From Gammaproteobacteria bacterium (GTDB lineage Bacteria; Pseudomonadota; Gammaproteobacteria; SMWH01): a stretch of DNA of 7,140 nt. Below the pieces are notes generated by a model. It was not told the DNA's origin. It ran no database searches and saw only the letters and a program-made list of their open reading frames with translations. The stretch is from assembly GCA_004357005.1 (NCBI GenBank), contig SMWH01000056.1, positions 1 to 7,140 on the forward strand. The letters are read 5' to 3'. The translations under genes were made by a program, and so were the position numbers. Shown in pieces: positions 1 to 6,596 of the stretch. The stretch's first letter is position 1, and each line of letters opens with the position of its first letter.

Positions 1-1778
1 AACAGGACCAGGAATATTTCACCGACGGGATCTCAGAAGAGTTGCTCAACGTCCTGGCCCGGGTCCCGGATTTTCACGTGGCGGGCAGGACGTCGTCTTT
101 TGCTTTCAAGGGCGAGGAGCAGGACCTCAGGAAGATCGCCGAAATGCTCGGTGTGGAGAATATTCTCGAGGGAAGCGTGCGCAAGTCCGGCGACCGGATA
201 CGCATTACCGCGCAACTGGTCAAGGCCGACGATGGTTTTCATCTCTGGTCGGAGACCTACGACCGCACCCTCGACGACATCTTTGCCGTACAGGACGAAA
301 TCGCCCAGGCGGTCGTAGTTGCGCTGAGAGCGACGTTACTGGGCGAGGAACCGGCAACCGCGCGGATGGCCGTTACGCCGGCGGGGAACACCGAGGCCTA
401 CGATCTTTATCTCCGGGCGAAGTTCCAGATGCACAAACGCACGCCGGAATCGCTCAAGCGCGCACTCAACTACTACGAACAGGTCATCGAGATGGACCCG
501 GACTATGCCCCTGCCTGGTCCGGGCTGGCCGTTGCCTGGGAGCTGTCCAGCATGTACAGCGACGTTGCCCCGGATGTGAGTCACGCCGAGGCCGAAAAAG
601 CGATCCAGCGGGCCATGGAGCTTGATGACCAGGATGCGGATACCTGGGCCGCGCTCGGTCTGCTGCTCACCGACACGCGTCAGTTTCATGAAGCCGAAGC
701 GGCGTTGTTGAAGGCGATCGAGCTGAACCCGAACCACGCCATGGCGCACAATTGGCTTGGTGGGGCCCTGGCGGTCCTCGATCGACGACGGCGAACCGAA
801 GCCTTTAAGCGGGCTTTCGAACTCGATCCGCTGGACCTCGTGATCCTGAGCAACTATGTCTCGACCATGCTGGATAGCGGGAACACCAACGAAGCACGCA
901 AGGCGGCAGAGATTCTGGAAGAGATCCATCCGGAAACCGGATACGGTGCTTCAAATCTCGGACACCTCGCCTATCAGGAAGGCCGCCTTGACGACGCCGT
1001 GAGTTGGTATTTGAAGGCGTATCGGACCGCGCCGGAGCGCATCAACAATTTCGTCCTTTTGCCACACGTATTGGTGGATCTGAATCAAATCGAGCTCGCC
1101 GATTCCTGGCTGCGGCAAGCCGAGACCCTGGCGCCCAACAGCACCTCGACATTGTGGGGGCGGCACCGGTGGCATTTGCGCCAGGATGATCTGGCGGCAT
1201 TGGAAGCGCACGCGCGGGCTTCGTTGGAAAAGCAACCGGGGTTTCCGCCTATCGTATTCAGTGTGGCGCTGGCCCGGATGTTGCGCGGCGATATCACCAG
1301 TGCGGTGGAACTCTACGAATCCAAAATACGCGAGCCCGGCCCGGAGGGGCCCGGGGAACTGACCATTGGGGGTTTCAGGGTGGTTTTCGGCTCCGCGTAT
1401 GCCGCGGCATTGATGCAAGCGGGCCGTACCGCCGAGGCCATGGAGGTTACCAATGCGGCTATTGCCGAGTTGCAACAGCAGCAGGACCAGGGCATCCGCT
1501 ATCTCCTCCGCAACAGTATTTATCGGGCACTGGCGGCTAATTTCGCCGTGCGCGGCGAGCGGGAGCGCGCGCTGGCTGCCTTGCGCCAGTCCGTGGCCGA
1601 TGGTGACAGGGCATCCTGGTGGTGGAAAGCCCAGCCGGTGTTTGCGTCTCTGCGCGATGACTTGGGATTCATTACGTTGGTGGAAGAAGTGGAAGCCGAC
1701 GTGGCCAGACAACGGGCGCGCCTCGAAGAACAGGGATTGCTCTTGACCCCGGAACAAGCCCTCACCGCCGACCTATAA
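1..1778 (+). CDS. TolB-like / tetratricopeptide repeat protein, 5'-truncated by the window edge
   Basis: The reading frame is open from the first bases (first whole codon at 3) to TAA at 1776-1778, giving 591 visible residues; the true start lies upstream. A TTG at 42 is in frame but sits inside the conserved domain (FTDGISEELLNVLA), so it is not the start. Residues about 1-112 are the C-terminal part of a TolB-like domain, with FTDGI, LGVENILEGSV, RITAQL and HLWSETYDR. Residues about 130-560 are alpha-helical TPR-type repeats, for example those ending EMDPDYAPAW and ELNPNHAMAH. The tail (QPVFASLRDD...) is typical of these proteins. The family is usually membrane-anchored or fused to an N-terminal regulatory domain; that part is not visible here. 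The role is unknown, though a protein-protein scaffold or a sensor in the envelope is plausible. The gene downstream is a paralog. The stop codon overlaps the left arm of the inverted repeat, so the last residues may have been altered by its insertion. Confidence 0.9.
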   Translation, partial: QDQEYFTDGISEELLNVLARVPDFHVAGRTSSFAFKGEEQDLRKIAEMLGVENILEGSVRKSGDRIRITAQLVKADDGFHLWSETYDRTLDDIFAVQDEIAQAVVVALRATLLGEEPATARMAVTPAGNTEAYDLYLRAKFQMHKRTPESLKRALNYYEQVIEMDPDYAPAWSGLAVAWELSSMYSDVAPDVSHAEAEKAIQRAMELDDQDADTWAALGLLLTDTRQFHEAEAALLKAIELNPNHAMAHNWLGGALAVLDRRRRTEAFKRAFELDPLDLVILSNYVSTMLDSGNTNEARKAAEILEEIHPETGYGASNLGHLAYQEGRLDDAVSWYLKAYRTAPERINNFVLLPHVLVDLNQIELADSWLRQAETLAPNSTSTLWGRHRWHLRQDDLAALEAHARASLEKQPGFPPIVFSVALARMLRGDITSAVELYESKIREPGPEGPGELTIGGFRVVFGSAYAAALMQAGRTAEAMEVTNAAIAELQQQQDQGIRYLLRNSIYRALAANFAVRGERERALAALRQSVADGDRASWWWKAQPVFASLRDDLGFITLVEEVEADVARQRARLEEQGLLLTPEQALTADL

Positions 1779-1846
1779 TTGGGGTCAGACCCCATTTTAC
1801 AGGGTCTGGAATTTAGACAGAGTAAAATGGGGTCTGACCCCAATTA
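1776..1846. repeat. REP/BIME-like palindromic repeat: 25-bp perfect inverted repeat with nested palindromes
   Basis: Positions 1776-1800 and 1822-1846 are exact reverse complements (25 bp) around a 21-nt spacer. Each arm contains a near-perfect palindrome of its own, GGGGTCAGACCCC at 1781-1793 and GGGGTCTGACCCC at 1829-1841. The element can therefore fold as one long hairpin or as two adjacent small ones. Inside the spacer, GTCT at 1804-1807 can also pair with AGAC at 1815-1818. The layout of paired inverted palindromes in an intergenic gap matches REP/BIME elements mobilised by REP-associated tyrosine transposases; that assignment is inferred from architecture, and no transposase is present in the window. 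There is no T-run beside either arm, so it is not a standard intrinsic terminator, although a stem this strong could slow transcription or protect mRNA ends. It covers the whole gap between the two paralogs. Confidence 0.85.
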
Positions 1847-1848
1847 GA

Positions 1849-3918
1849 ATGAGTGATCTTTTTACAGAACTGAAACGACGCAACGTATTCCGGGTGGGCC
1901 TGGTTTACGTGGTGGTGGCGTGGATTCTCGCGCAGGTGGCGGAACTGGCGCTGGACAGCTTTGATGCGCCGGATTGGGTGATCAAGGCGTTTCTGATGTT
2001 TCTCGCCTTGGGTTTGCCGGTGGCGCTGATCTTTGCCTGGGCCTTCGAGATCACGCCGGAAGGTATCAAGAAAGAAAAGGACGTCGATCGCACCCAGTCC
2101 ATTACCCCGGAAACCGGCCGCAAGCTGGATTACGTCATCGTCGCTTTACTGGTGCTGGGAATCGGTTATCTGGTGGCGGACAAATTGTGGCTGAGTCGAA
2201 CTGGCGAGGGCCCTGCGGAAACTGTTCAGGTGGCCACGACCGACGCAGATATTGCAGAGCCCGCTGAGCCTGCGCAGGAAGCTGATGCGGAAACCCTGGA
2301 AGCGTCTGTGGCGGTGTTGCCCTTCACCACGCGCAGTTCTGATCCGGAAGACAGGTTCTTCACCGATGGCGTGCACGATGACGTGCTGACACAACTGGCC
2401 AAGATTGGTTCCCTGAAAGTCATTTCGCGCACCTCGGTGATGGAATACCGGGACACCATCAAGAAGATCCCCGAGATCGCCCGTGAGTTGGGCGTTGCGA
2501 CCGTGATGGAAGGCGCGGTGCAACGGGCGGGTACGCGGGTGCGCATCAACGCCCAGTTGATTGATGCGAACACCGACGAACATCTCTGGGCGGAAACTTT
2601 CGACCGGGAGCTCAGCGCCGACAACATCTTCGAGATCCAGACCGAAATCGCCCTCAGTATCGCGGCAGCGCTCAAAACGACGTTGAGCCCGGAAGAAGAG
2701 GCGCGGCTCGAAACCCCGCTGACCCATGATCTCGAGGCGATGAAGGCCTATCGCCGGGCCGATTACTTGTTGAATACCCTGGAAATCGGGGATGTGGATA
2801 AGGCTGAACGCGAACTGCTGTTCGCTCTCGAACTCGACCCGAATTTTGCCGCCGCCTATGCCATGCGGGCACGCATCCACTTGGCCCGTTACTGGTTCGA
2901 AGTCCCCGACCCGAAGCACCGGGACCTGGCCTGGGAAGCCATCGAAAAGGGCCGTGCCCTGGACCCGGCTCTGCCGGAACTGGATATCTCCGAGGGACGT
3001 TACTACTACTGGGGTTTTCTCGACTACGGCAAGGCGAGGGAAATGTTGGCGCGGGCGGCAGAAAAAGCGCCAAACGATGCTGAGTTGCACGGCGTGCTGG
3101 GTTGGGTGATGCGCAGGGACGGCGATTTCGAGGGCGCCATCGAAGAGATAGAACGTTCCGCTGAACTGGATCCCCGTAACATCATCACGATTCTCTCGGT
3201 AGCGGAAACCTACGGCTATCTTCTGAACTGGGGTGCGATGGAAGAATGGATCGAACGCGGGGAACTCGTGGACCCTGCTTCCACTTATCTCCTGAGCGTC
3301 CGGGCGGACTTGTTGGAGCAACGTGACGGCGACGTGGATGCGGCGCGGCGAGCCCTCGGCCGGGCGGGTGTGGCGGATTTCTTCATTGCCTTCAGTCGCT
3401 GGCGGCTCGAACTGGCCGCCGGGGAATACGAGGCGGCGGTGGAAATGTCGGACTTCGGGAGTGCCGCTGTGGGGCGTAATAGCCTTTCTCCGCCGGAGAT
3501 GATGCGGGGCCTCGCGCACTTCTTCGCCGGAAACGAATCCGATGCGCGGGCGGAGTTGGAGCAGGCCAGGAAAATTCTCGAAGAACGTCGGTCGGATTCG
3601 GCCGACGACGCCCGAGTCTACCGGGCCCTGTGCTGGGTGTATGCGGGATTGGGCGACGTGGATGCGGCGCGCAGGGTCTGCGAACGATCCCTGGAACTCG
3701 CTCCGGTGGACGCCATCGTTTCTCAACGGTTCCGGCGCGACGCCGCCATCGGTTTCGCCATGGCGGGCGACGCGGACCGCGCGCTGGATCTGATCGAGGA
3801 GGGTCTGGCGCTGCCGGCGGCCAACGGTGTCCCCTGGTACGAGATCGAGCCGGGTTTCCGCTCGATCCACGAGCATCCCCGTTTCCGGGAACTCATGACC
3901 GCCCACCGTTCCGACTGA
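1849..3918 (+). CDS. Membrane-anchored TolB-like / tetratricopeptide repeat protein
   Basis: This is a complete 689-residue protein. Residues 1-12 (MSDLFTELKRRN) are basic and are followed by predicted membrane helices at about 13-34, 43-66 and 94-115. The segment between helices 2 and 3 (TPEGIKKEKD) is charged and probably cytoplasmic, which would place the large C-terminal part in the periplasm. An acidic, Ala/Glu-rich linker spans about 118-150. A TolB-like domain spans about 151-285, with ASVAVLPF, FFTDGVHDDVL, LGVATVMEGAV and HLWAETFDREL. TPR-type helices then run to the end, for example around ELDPNFAAAY and ELDPRNIITI. The start is fixed by the family's conserved N-terminus, but no good Shine-Dalgarno stands in front of ATG 1849: the bases just upstream belong to the inverted repeat. 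The protein shares domain layout and motifs with the gene upstream, so the two are tandem paralogs. The molecular function is not known; scaffolding of envelope complexes is a guess. Confidence 0.92.
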   Translation: MSDLFTELKRRNVFRVGLVYVVVAWILAQVAELALDSFDAPDWVIKAFLMFLALGLPVALIFAWAFEITPEGIKKEKDVDRTQSITPETGRKLDYVIVALLVLGIGYLVADKLWLSRTGEGPAETVQVATTDADIAEPAEPAQEADAETLEASVAVLPFTTRSSDPEDRFFTDGVHDDVLTQLAKIGSLKVISRTSVMEYRDTIKKIPEIARELGVATVMEGAVQRAGTRVRINAQLIDANTDEHLWAETFDRELSADNIFEIQTEIALSIAAALKTTLSPEEEARLETPLTHDLEAMKAYRRADYLLNTLEIGDVDKAERELLFALELDPNFAAAYAMRARIHLARYWFEVPDPKHRDLAWEAIEKGRALDPALPELDISEGRYYYWGFLDYGKAREMLARAAEKAPNDAELHGVLGWVMRRDGDFEGAIEEIERSAELDPRNIITILSVAETYGYLLNWGAMEEWIERGELVDPASTYLLSVRADLLEQRDGDVDAARRALGRAGVADFFIAFSRWRLELAAGEYEAAVEMSDFGSAAVGRNSLSPPEMMRGLAHFFAGNESDARAELEQARKILEERRSDSADDARVYRALCWVYAGLGDVDAARRVCERSLELAPVDAIVSQRFRRDAAIGFAMAGDADRALDLIEEGLALPAANGVPWYEIEPGFRSIHEHPRFRELMTAHRSD

Positions 3919-3921
3919 CTC

Positions 3922-3958
3922 GATCAATGGTGTGATCAACGGTGTCAGACACCATTGA
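3922..3958. repeat. Second, divergent palindromic repeat unit (REP-like, probably partial)
   Basis: TCAATGGTGT at 3924-3933 and ACACCATTGA at 3949-3958 form a perfect 10-bp inverted repeat. Within it, GGTGTCAGACACC (3941-3953) is a palindrome with the same GTCAGAC core as the element at 1776-1846. Two 12-bp direct copies (3922-3933 and 3934-3945) differ at one base. Compared with GGGGTCAGACCCC in the first element, the third and eleventh bases change together (G-C to T-A), which keeps the pairing. The unit begins 3 nt after the stop codon of the second TolB/TPR gene. It looks like one full arm plus a rearranged remnant of the other arm. A role as a 3' mRNA structure is possible; no T-run follows, so terminator activity is doubtful. 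Confidence 0.65.
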
Positions 3959-4057
3959 AAACTGGTGGTTGTACTGTGCTTCGCTATTGAAAGTGCGCTC
4001 CGGGGTGCAGCCGTACGGTCTTGTGGCCGACGCTGACGCCGGAGACGGTTCACGAAA

Positions 4058-4063
4058 AAGGAG
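4058..4063 (+). promoter_or_regulatory. Ribosome binding site for the DJ-1/PfpI-type gene
   Basis: AAGGAG is followed by an 8-nt spacer and ATG at 4072. This is a near-ideal Shine-Dalgarno and decides the start at 4072 over the in-frame TTG at 4021, which has no such site. Confidence 0.65.
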
Positions 4064-4071
4064 CAGCAGAC

Positions 4072-4533
4072 ATGGAACGCGTGGCGGCTTCCACCCGGCC
4101 GATTACCGCCACCGGCGGGATGAAGATCATCCCCAAATACATCTTTGATAACTGCCCCGACCCGGATGTGATCGTGGTGCCCGCCTTGAGCGGCAGCGAC
4201 GAACTCCACGAGTGGCTGCGTGAGACCCACGGGCAAACAGACCTGACCATGTCCGTTTGCACCGGCGCTTTCCAGCTCGGCCGGGCTGGCCTGCTGGACG
4301 GGTTGCCCGCCACGACCCACCACGATTTCTACCAATCCTTTGCCAGGCAGTTCCCCGAAACGGACCTGCGGGAAGGGTTGCGTTTCGTGGAAACCGAGCA
4401 GATATCGACCGCCGGCGGCCTGACCTCGGGCGTTGATCTGGCCCTGCGGGTGGTGGAGCGCTACTACGGCCGGGAGCAGGCCCGGCGCACCGCCCGGTAC
4501 ATGGAGTACACCGGCGAGTGCTGGAAGGCCTGA
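4072..4533 (+). CDS. DJ-1/PfpI family protein (class I glutamine amidotransferase-like), N-terminally truncated
   Basis: The 153-residue product carries the core of a DJ-1/PfpI fold of the type related to the GATase1 domain of AraC-like regulators. It has PDVIVVPA at 31-38, the nucleophile-elbow motif SVCTGAF with Cys63, GLLDG at 73-77, ATTHH at 80-84, TAGGLTSGVDLAL at 113-125 and a C-terminal helix ending YMEYTGECWKA. Family members normally have about 40-60 further residues at the N-terminus, comprising the first strand and the FD-x-hydrophobic-E-x-x-D-x-x-GP segment that supplies a conserved acidic residue. No such segment is found upstream in any of the three + frames; a stop (TGA 3988-3990) closes this frame. 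Start 4072 is preferred because of its strong ribosome binding site. The gene is either a shortened but expressed protein or a degraded 5' remnant left by rearrangement near the repeat at 3922-3958. Related proteins include hydrolases, glyoxalase-like and stress proteins; the substrate cannot be predicted. An intrinsic terminator follows. Confidence 0.72.
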   Translation: MERVAASTRPITATGGMKIIPKYIFDNCPDPDVIVVPALSGSDELHEWLRETHGQTDLTMSVCTGAFQLGRAGLLDGLPATTHHDFYQSFARQFPETDLREGLRFVETEQISTAGGLTSGVDLALRVVERYYGREQARRTARYMEYTGECWKA

Positions 4534-4554
4534 GCCCAGGATTTCCCTGACATT

Positions 4555-4581
4555 TGCCCGGCCCTGCCCGGGCATTTTTTT
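4555..4581 (+). terminator. Rho-independent terminator after the DJ-1/PfpI-type gene
   Basis: The stem TGCCCGG (4555-4561) pairs with CCGGGCA (4568-4574) across a 6-nt loop and is followed directly by seven T residues (4575-4581). It lies 21 nt after the stop codon at 4533. It separates the upstream genes from the partner-switching operon. Confidence 0.88.
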
Positions 4582-4589
4582 GTCCCGCG

Positions 4590-4619
4590 GTGCGAAATCG
4601 GCCGCCAAACCGGTAGACT
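4590..4619 (+). promoter_or_regulatory. Possible promoter of the partner-switching operon
   Basis: TAGACT at 4614-4619 fits the -10 pattern TAnnnT. Eighteen bases upstream, GTGCGA at 4590-4595 is only a poor -35 match (3 of 6). The location is right: after a terminator and about 50 bp before the first gene of the next unit. Sequence support alone is weak, and an alternative sigma factor could use other bases. Confidence 0.3.
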
Positions 4620-4669
4620 AGGCACCCGGCCCGGTGGCAGAGCCCGGGTTTCGGAGGTCAGGGAGCACA

Positions 4670-5773
4670 ATGGGCAACGACACAACTGCACAGACGGTTA
4701 TTTTTACCCAGCGGGTCGACGCCGGGGGCGTGACCCACTACCTGGTGGTCCGCAACGGGCCCGAGGCGGGGCGTCACATCGAAGTCACCACCGAAGGGCA
4801 GCAAATGGGGCGTTCGGAAGCGGACGTCACGATGGCCGACCGGGCTGTTTCGAAGCTGCATTGCGAAATCGTCATGTTCGGCGACAGCCTGATCGTCAAG
4901 GATCTGGGGTCCACCAACGGCACTTTTATCGACGGCCAGGAAGTCACCTCACCTGCGTCTTTGCCAGTGGGTTCCATGCTGCAGGTCGGCGAAACGCTGC
5001 TGGTGCATGAAGTCCGCACGCCGGAAGAAGTCGCTCAGGACGAACAGTTGTCCGAAGACGTCGACCGGGCTGTGGAATATGTACTGTCGCTTCTGCCCGA
5101 ACCCTTATTGGACGGTCCGGTCAGGACCCAGTGGCGCTACATTCCTTCCGCCCAACTCGGAGGCGATGCCTTCGGCTACCACAAGCTCGATGACGATCAT
5201 TGGGTGCTGTACCTGGTGGATGTATGCGGACACGGAATGGGCGCGGCGCTGCATACCGTGTCGGTCATGAACACCCTGCGTAACGGCACGCTTCCCAACG
5301 TGGATTTCACGGTGCCGGAACAGGTATTGAAGGCGCTCAATCGCGCGTACCCCATGGAGGATCATGGTGGCAAGTACTGCACCATCTGGTACGGCGTGTA
5401 TCAGCTATCGACGCGCCAACTGGTGTTCGGTGCAGCCGGTCATCCGCCGGCGTTGTTGCTGAAAGCCGATAGTGAGCATGTGGATGAACTGGACATACGC
5501 GGGCTGCCTATCGGCATGATCGAGGACGCGGAGTACACCTCCAGCGATGTCGTGATACCGGAGGCGGCGACGCTGTATGTGTACAGTGATGGCGTTTATG
5601 AGATCGTCACCAAGGACGGCCGCAACGGAACGCTCAAGGACCTGATTGATATCATAGAAGGCCCGGAGCAGCCAGGATTGGGCGAACCTGAACGAATCGA
5701 GAAAGCCGTACGCGATCAGATGGCGGGCACTGCATTCGACGACGACTTTTCCCTGCTCGTCGTGAGCTTCTGA
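4670..5773 (+). CDS. FHA-domain SpoIIE/PP2C-type serine phosphatase (RsbU/RsbP-like)
   Basis: The 367-residue protein has two domains. The FHA domain spans about 22-115 and keeps the phosphothreonine-binding residues: GRS at 47-49, S61 and H64, and STNGT at 81-85. The SpoIIE/PPM phosphatase domain spans about 150-367 and keeps the metal-binding acids: D166 in GGDAF, D184 in DVCGHG, D307 in YSDGVYE and the DDD at 357-359; AAGHPP is at 255-260. No membrane segment is seen, so it is probably cytoplasmic. By family knowledge such phosphatases remove phosphate from a STAS-domain antagonist, releasing it to bind the RsbW-type kinase; the gene after next encodes that kinase. The FHA domain would recruit a phosphorylated partner or sense Ser/Thr kinase activity. 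ATG 4670 is chosen over GTG 4634 because GGGAG (4661-4665) and GGAGG (4653-4657) precede it and the FHA domain needs no further sequence. It is the first gene of a tight four-gene run; the STAS gene begins 17 nt after its stop. Confidence 0.92.
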   Translation: MGNDTTAQTVIFTQRVDAGGVTHYLVVRNGPEAGRHIEVTTEGQQMGRSEADVTMADRAVSKLHCEIVMFGDSLIVKDLGSTNGTFIDGQEVTSPASLPVGSMLQVGETLLVHEVRTPEEVAQDEQLSEDVDRAVEYVLSLLPEPLLDGPVRTQWRYIPSAQLGGDAFGYHKLDDDHWVLYLVDVCGHGMGAALHTVSVMNTLRNGTLPNVDFTVPEQVLKALNRAYPMEDHGGKYCTIWYGVYQLSTRQLVFGAAGHPPALLLKADSEHVDELDIRGLPIGMIEDAEYTSSDVVIPEAATLYVYSDGVYEIVTKDGRNGTLKDLIDIIEGPEQPGLGEPERIEKAVRDQMAGTAFDDDFSLLVVSF

Positions 5774-5778
5774 AAACC

Positions 5779-5783
5779 GGAGG
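5779..5783 (+). promoter_or_regulatory. Ribosome binding site deciding the start of the STAS gene
   Basis: GGAGG lies 7 nt before ATG 5791 but only 1 nt before ATG 5785. Proper spacing favours 5791 as the translation start. Confidence 0.6.
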
Positions 5784-5790
5784 CATGGAA

Positions 5791-6135
5791 ATGGAACTCA
5801 GCATCATCAGCGAAGACAAACCGTTTTCTCATGTGAAATTGTCAGGACGACTTGATACCGCCGGCGTGGATTTCGTGGAAACGAGTTTCGTTGCCGCGAC
5901 TGCGGAAGGCGGCAAACCGGCGGTGGTCGACATGTCCGAGGTGGATTTCATGGGCTCCATGGGCATCCGCATGCTCGTCGCGGCCGCGAAGAAGCTGGCG
6001 GGGCAGGGTGAGAAGCTGGTGTTGCTCAATCCCCACGAGTTCGTGGATGAAACCATGAAAAACGCTGATCTCTACATGCTGATCCCGGTGGCGTATAGCG
6101 AAGAAGAGGCCGTGACGTTGCTCGGGCTTGGCTGA
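5791..6135 (+). CDS. STAS-domain anti-sigma-factor antagonist (RsbV/SpoIIAA-like)
   Basis: The protein is 114 residues long from ATG 5791 (116 if ATG 5785 is used). The single STAS domain fills it: KLSGRLDTAG near the N-terminus, VVDMSEVDFMGSMGIRMLV in the middle, and a C-terminal helix ending LLGLG. In alignment to B. subtilis SpoIIAA, the Ser of FMGSMG falls at the phosphorylated Ser58; the preceding Asp of the Bacillus motif is Gly here. Family knowledge: the unphosphorylated form binds and ties up an RsbW-type kinase, and phosphorylation of this Ser breaks the complex. The gene sits between its likely phosphatase (17 nt upstream) and its likely kinase (8 nt downstream), the classic partner-switching order. 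The protein should be soluble. An alternative is a structural STAS protein in another signalling path, but the neighbours make the antagonist role the best reading. Confidence 0.92.
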   Translation: MELSIISEDKPFSHVKLSGRLDTAGVDFVETSFVAATAEGGKPAVVDMSEVDFMGSMGIRMLVAAAKKLAGQGEKLVLLNPHEFVDETMKNADLYMLIPVAYSEEEAVTLLGLG

Positions 6136-6143
6136 AGCCGCGA

Positions 6144-6578
6144 GTGGGCGGCGCGAATCTCAGTTTCTCGATTCCCAACAGTCTGGAAGAGGTCACGCCG
6201 GCCTGTTGCAGGATCGAGACCTTTCTCAACGAACATGACGCTCATCCGCGCGTGGTCTACTGCACCCAGCTGGTGTTCGAAGAACTGGCCACGAATATCA
6301 TCCGGCACGCCTTCTCAGATGACCAACGGCACGAGATCAGTATCGGTGTCATGCTGGACAATGATTCGGTCCGGATGACGGTTGAAGACGACGGAGACGC
6401 TTTCGATCCGGATTCCTGGCAACCCGATTCACCAGGCTCGTTGGAAGAAGCAGAATTGGGAGGACGAGGATTATTGCTGGTGCGGCGGATGAGCGATGAT
6501 TTCTCTATTAATCGTGAAAGCGACCGCAATGTCTGTCGCGTCAAAATTACCGTTCCCGCAGAGAACAAAGAACAGTAA
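6144..6578 (+). CDS. RsbW/SpoIIAB-like anti-sigma serine kinase (HATPase_c_2)
   Basis: The 144-residue protein is a stand-alone GHKL ATPase domain of the anti-sigma kinase type. The N-box is FEELATNIIRHAF (45-57), with E46/E47 and N51. The G1 box is EDDGDAFDP (81-89), and the G2 box is GGRGLLLVRRMSD (106-118). The length fits RsbW/SpoIIAB. By family knowledge it uses ATP to phosphorylate the STAS partner and alternatively binds a target, usually a sigma factor; no sigma gene is visible here. The GTG start at 6144 is the first good start after an in-frame TAG at 6096-6098. It has no convincing Shine-Dalgarno, so translation is probably coupled to the STAS gene, whose stop is 8 nt upstream. A CTG at 6132 would overlap the STAS stop and is a less likely start. 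Confidence 0.9.
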   Translation: MGGANLSFSIPNSLEEVTPACCRIETFLNEHDAHPRVVYCTQLVFEELATNIIRHAFSDDQRHEISIGVMLDNDSVRMTVEDDGDAFDPDSWQPDSPGSLEEAELGGRGLLLVRRMSDDFSINRESDRNVCRVKITVPAENKEQ

Positions 6579-6596
6579 TTTCGCGGGAGGACGCCG

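Noticed and set aside
951..1757. A 268-codon open frame on the minus strand
   Set aside because: It lies wholly antisense to a well-supported TPR coding region and has no domain features of its own.
1520..1843. A minus-strand open frame crossing the inverted repeat, starting MGSDPI and repeating MGSDPN
   Set aside because: The repeated MGSDP arises only from translating the two arms of the palindromic repeat; the rest is antisense to the TPR gene.
1776..1846. The inverted repeat as an intrinsic terminator
   Set aside because: No T-run follows the stem in either direction, and the nested palindromes fit a mobile repeat better.
1776..3958. The two repeats as ends of a transposon carrying the TolB/TPR gene
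   Set aside because: The two differ in sequence, no target-site duplication or transposase is seen, and each is a self-contained palindromic unit.
3942..4148. A 68-codon open frame on the plus strand after the second repeat
   Set aside because: It starts inside the palindrome, lacks a ribosome binding site, ends inside the DJ-1/PfpI gene in another frame and has no recognisable domain.
2146..4608. An 820-codon open frame on the minus strand
   Set aside because: It runs antisense through the TolB/TPR gene, the repeat, the DJ-1/PfpI gene and the terminator. Its translation has low-complexity, Arg/Pro/Gly/His-rich character and no recognisable domain. It is a GC-driven shadow.
4634..4669. GTG 4634 as the start of the FHA-phosphatase gene
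   Set aside because: The extra 12 residues are Gly/Arg/Ser-rich and contain the ribosome binding sites that serve ATG 4670.
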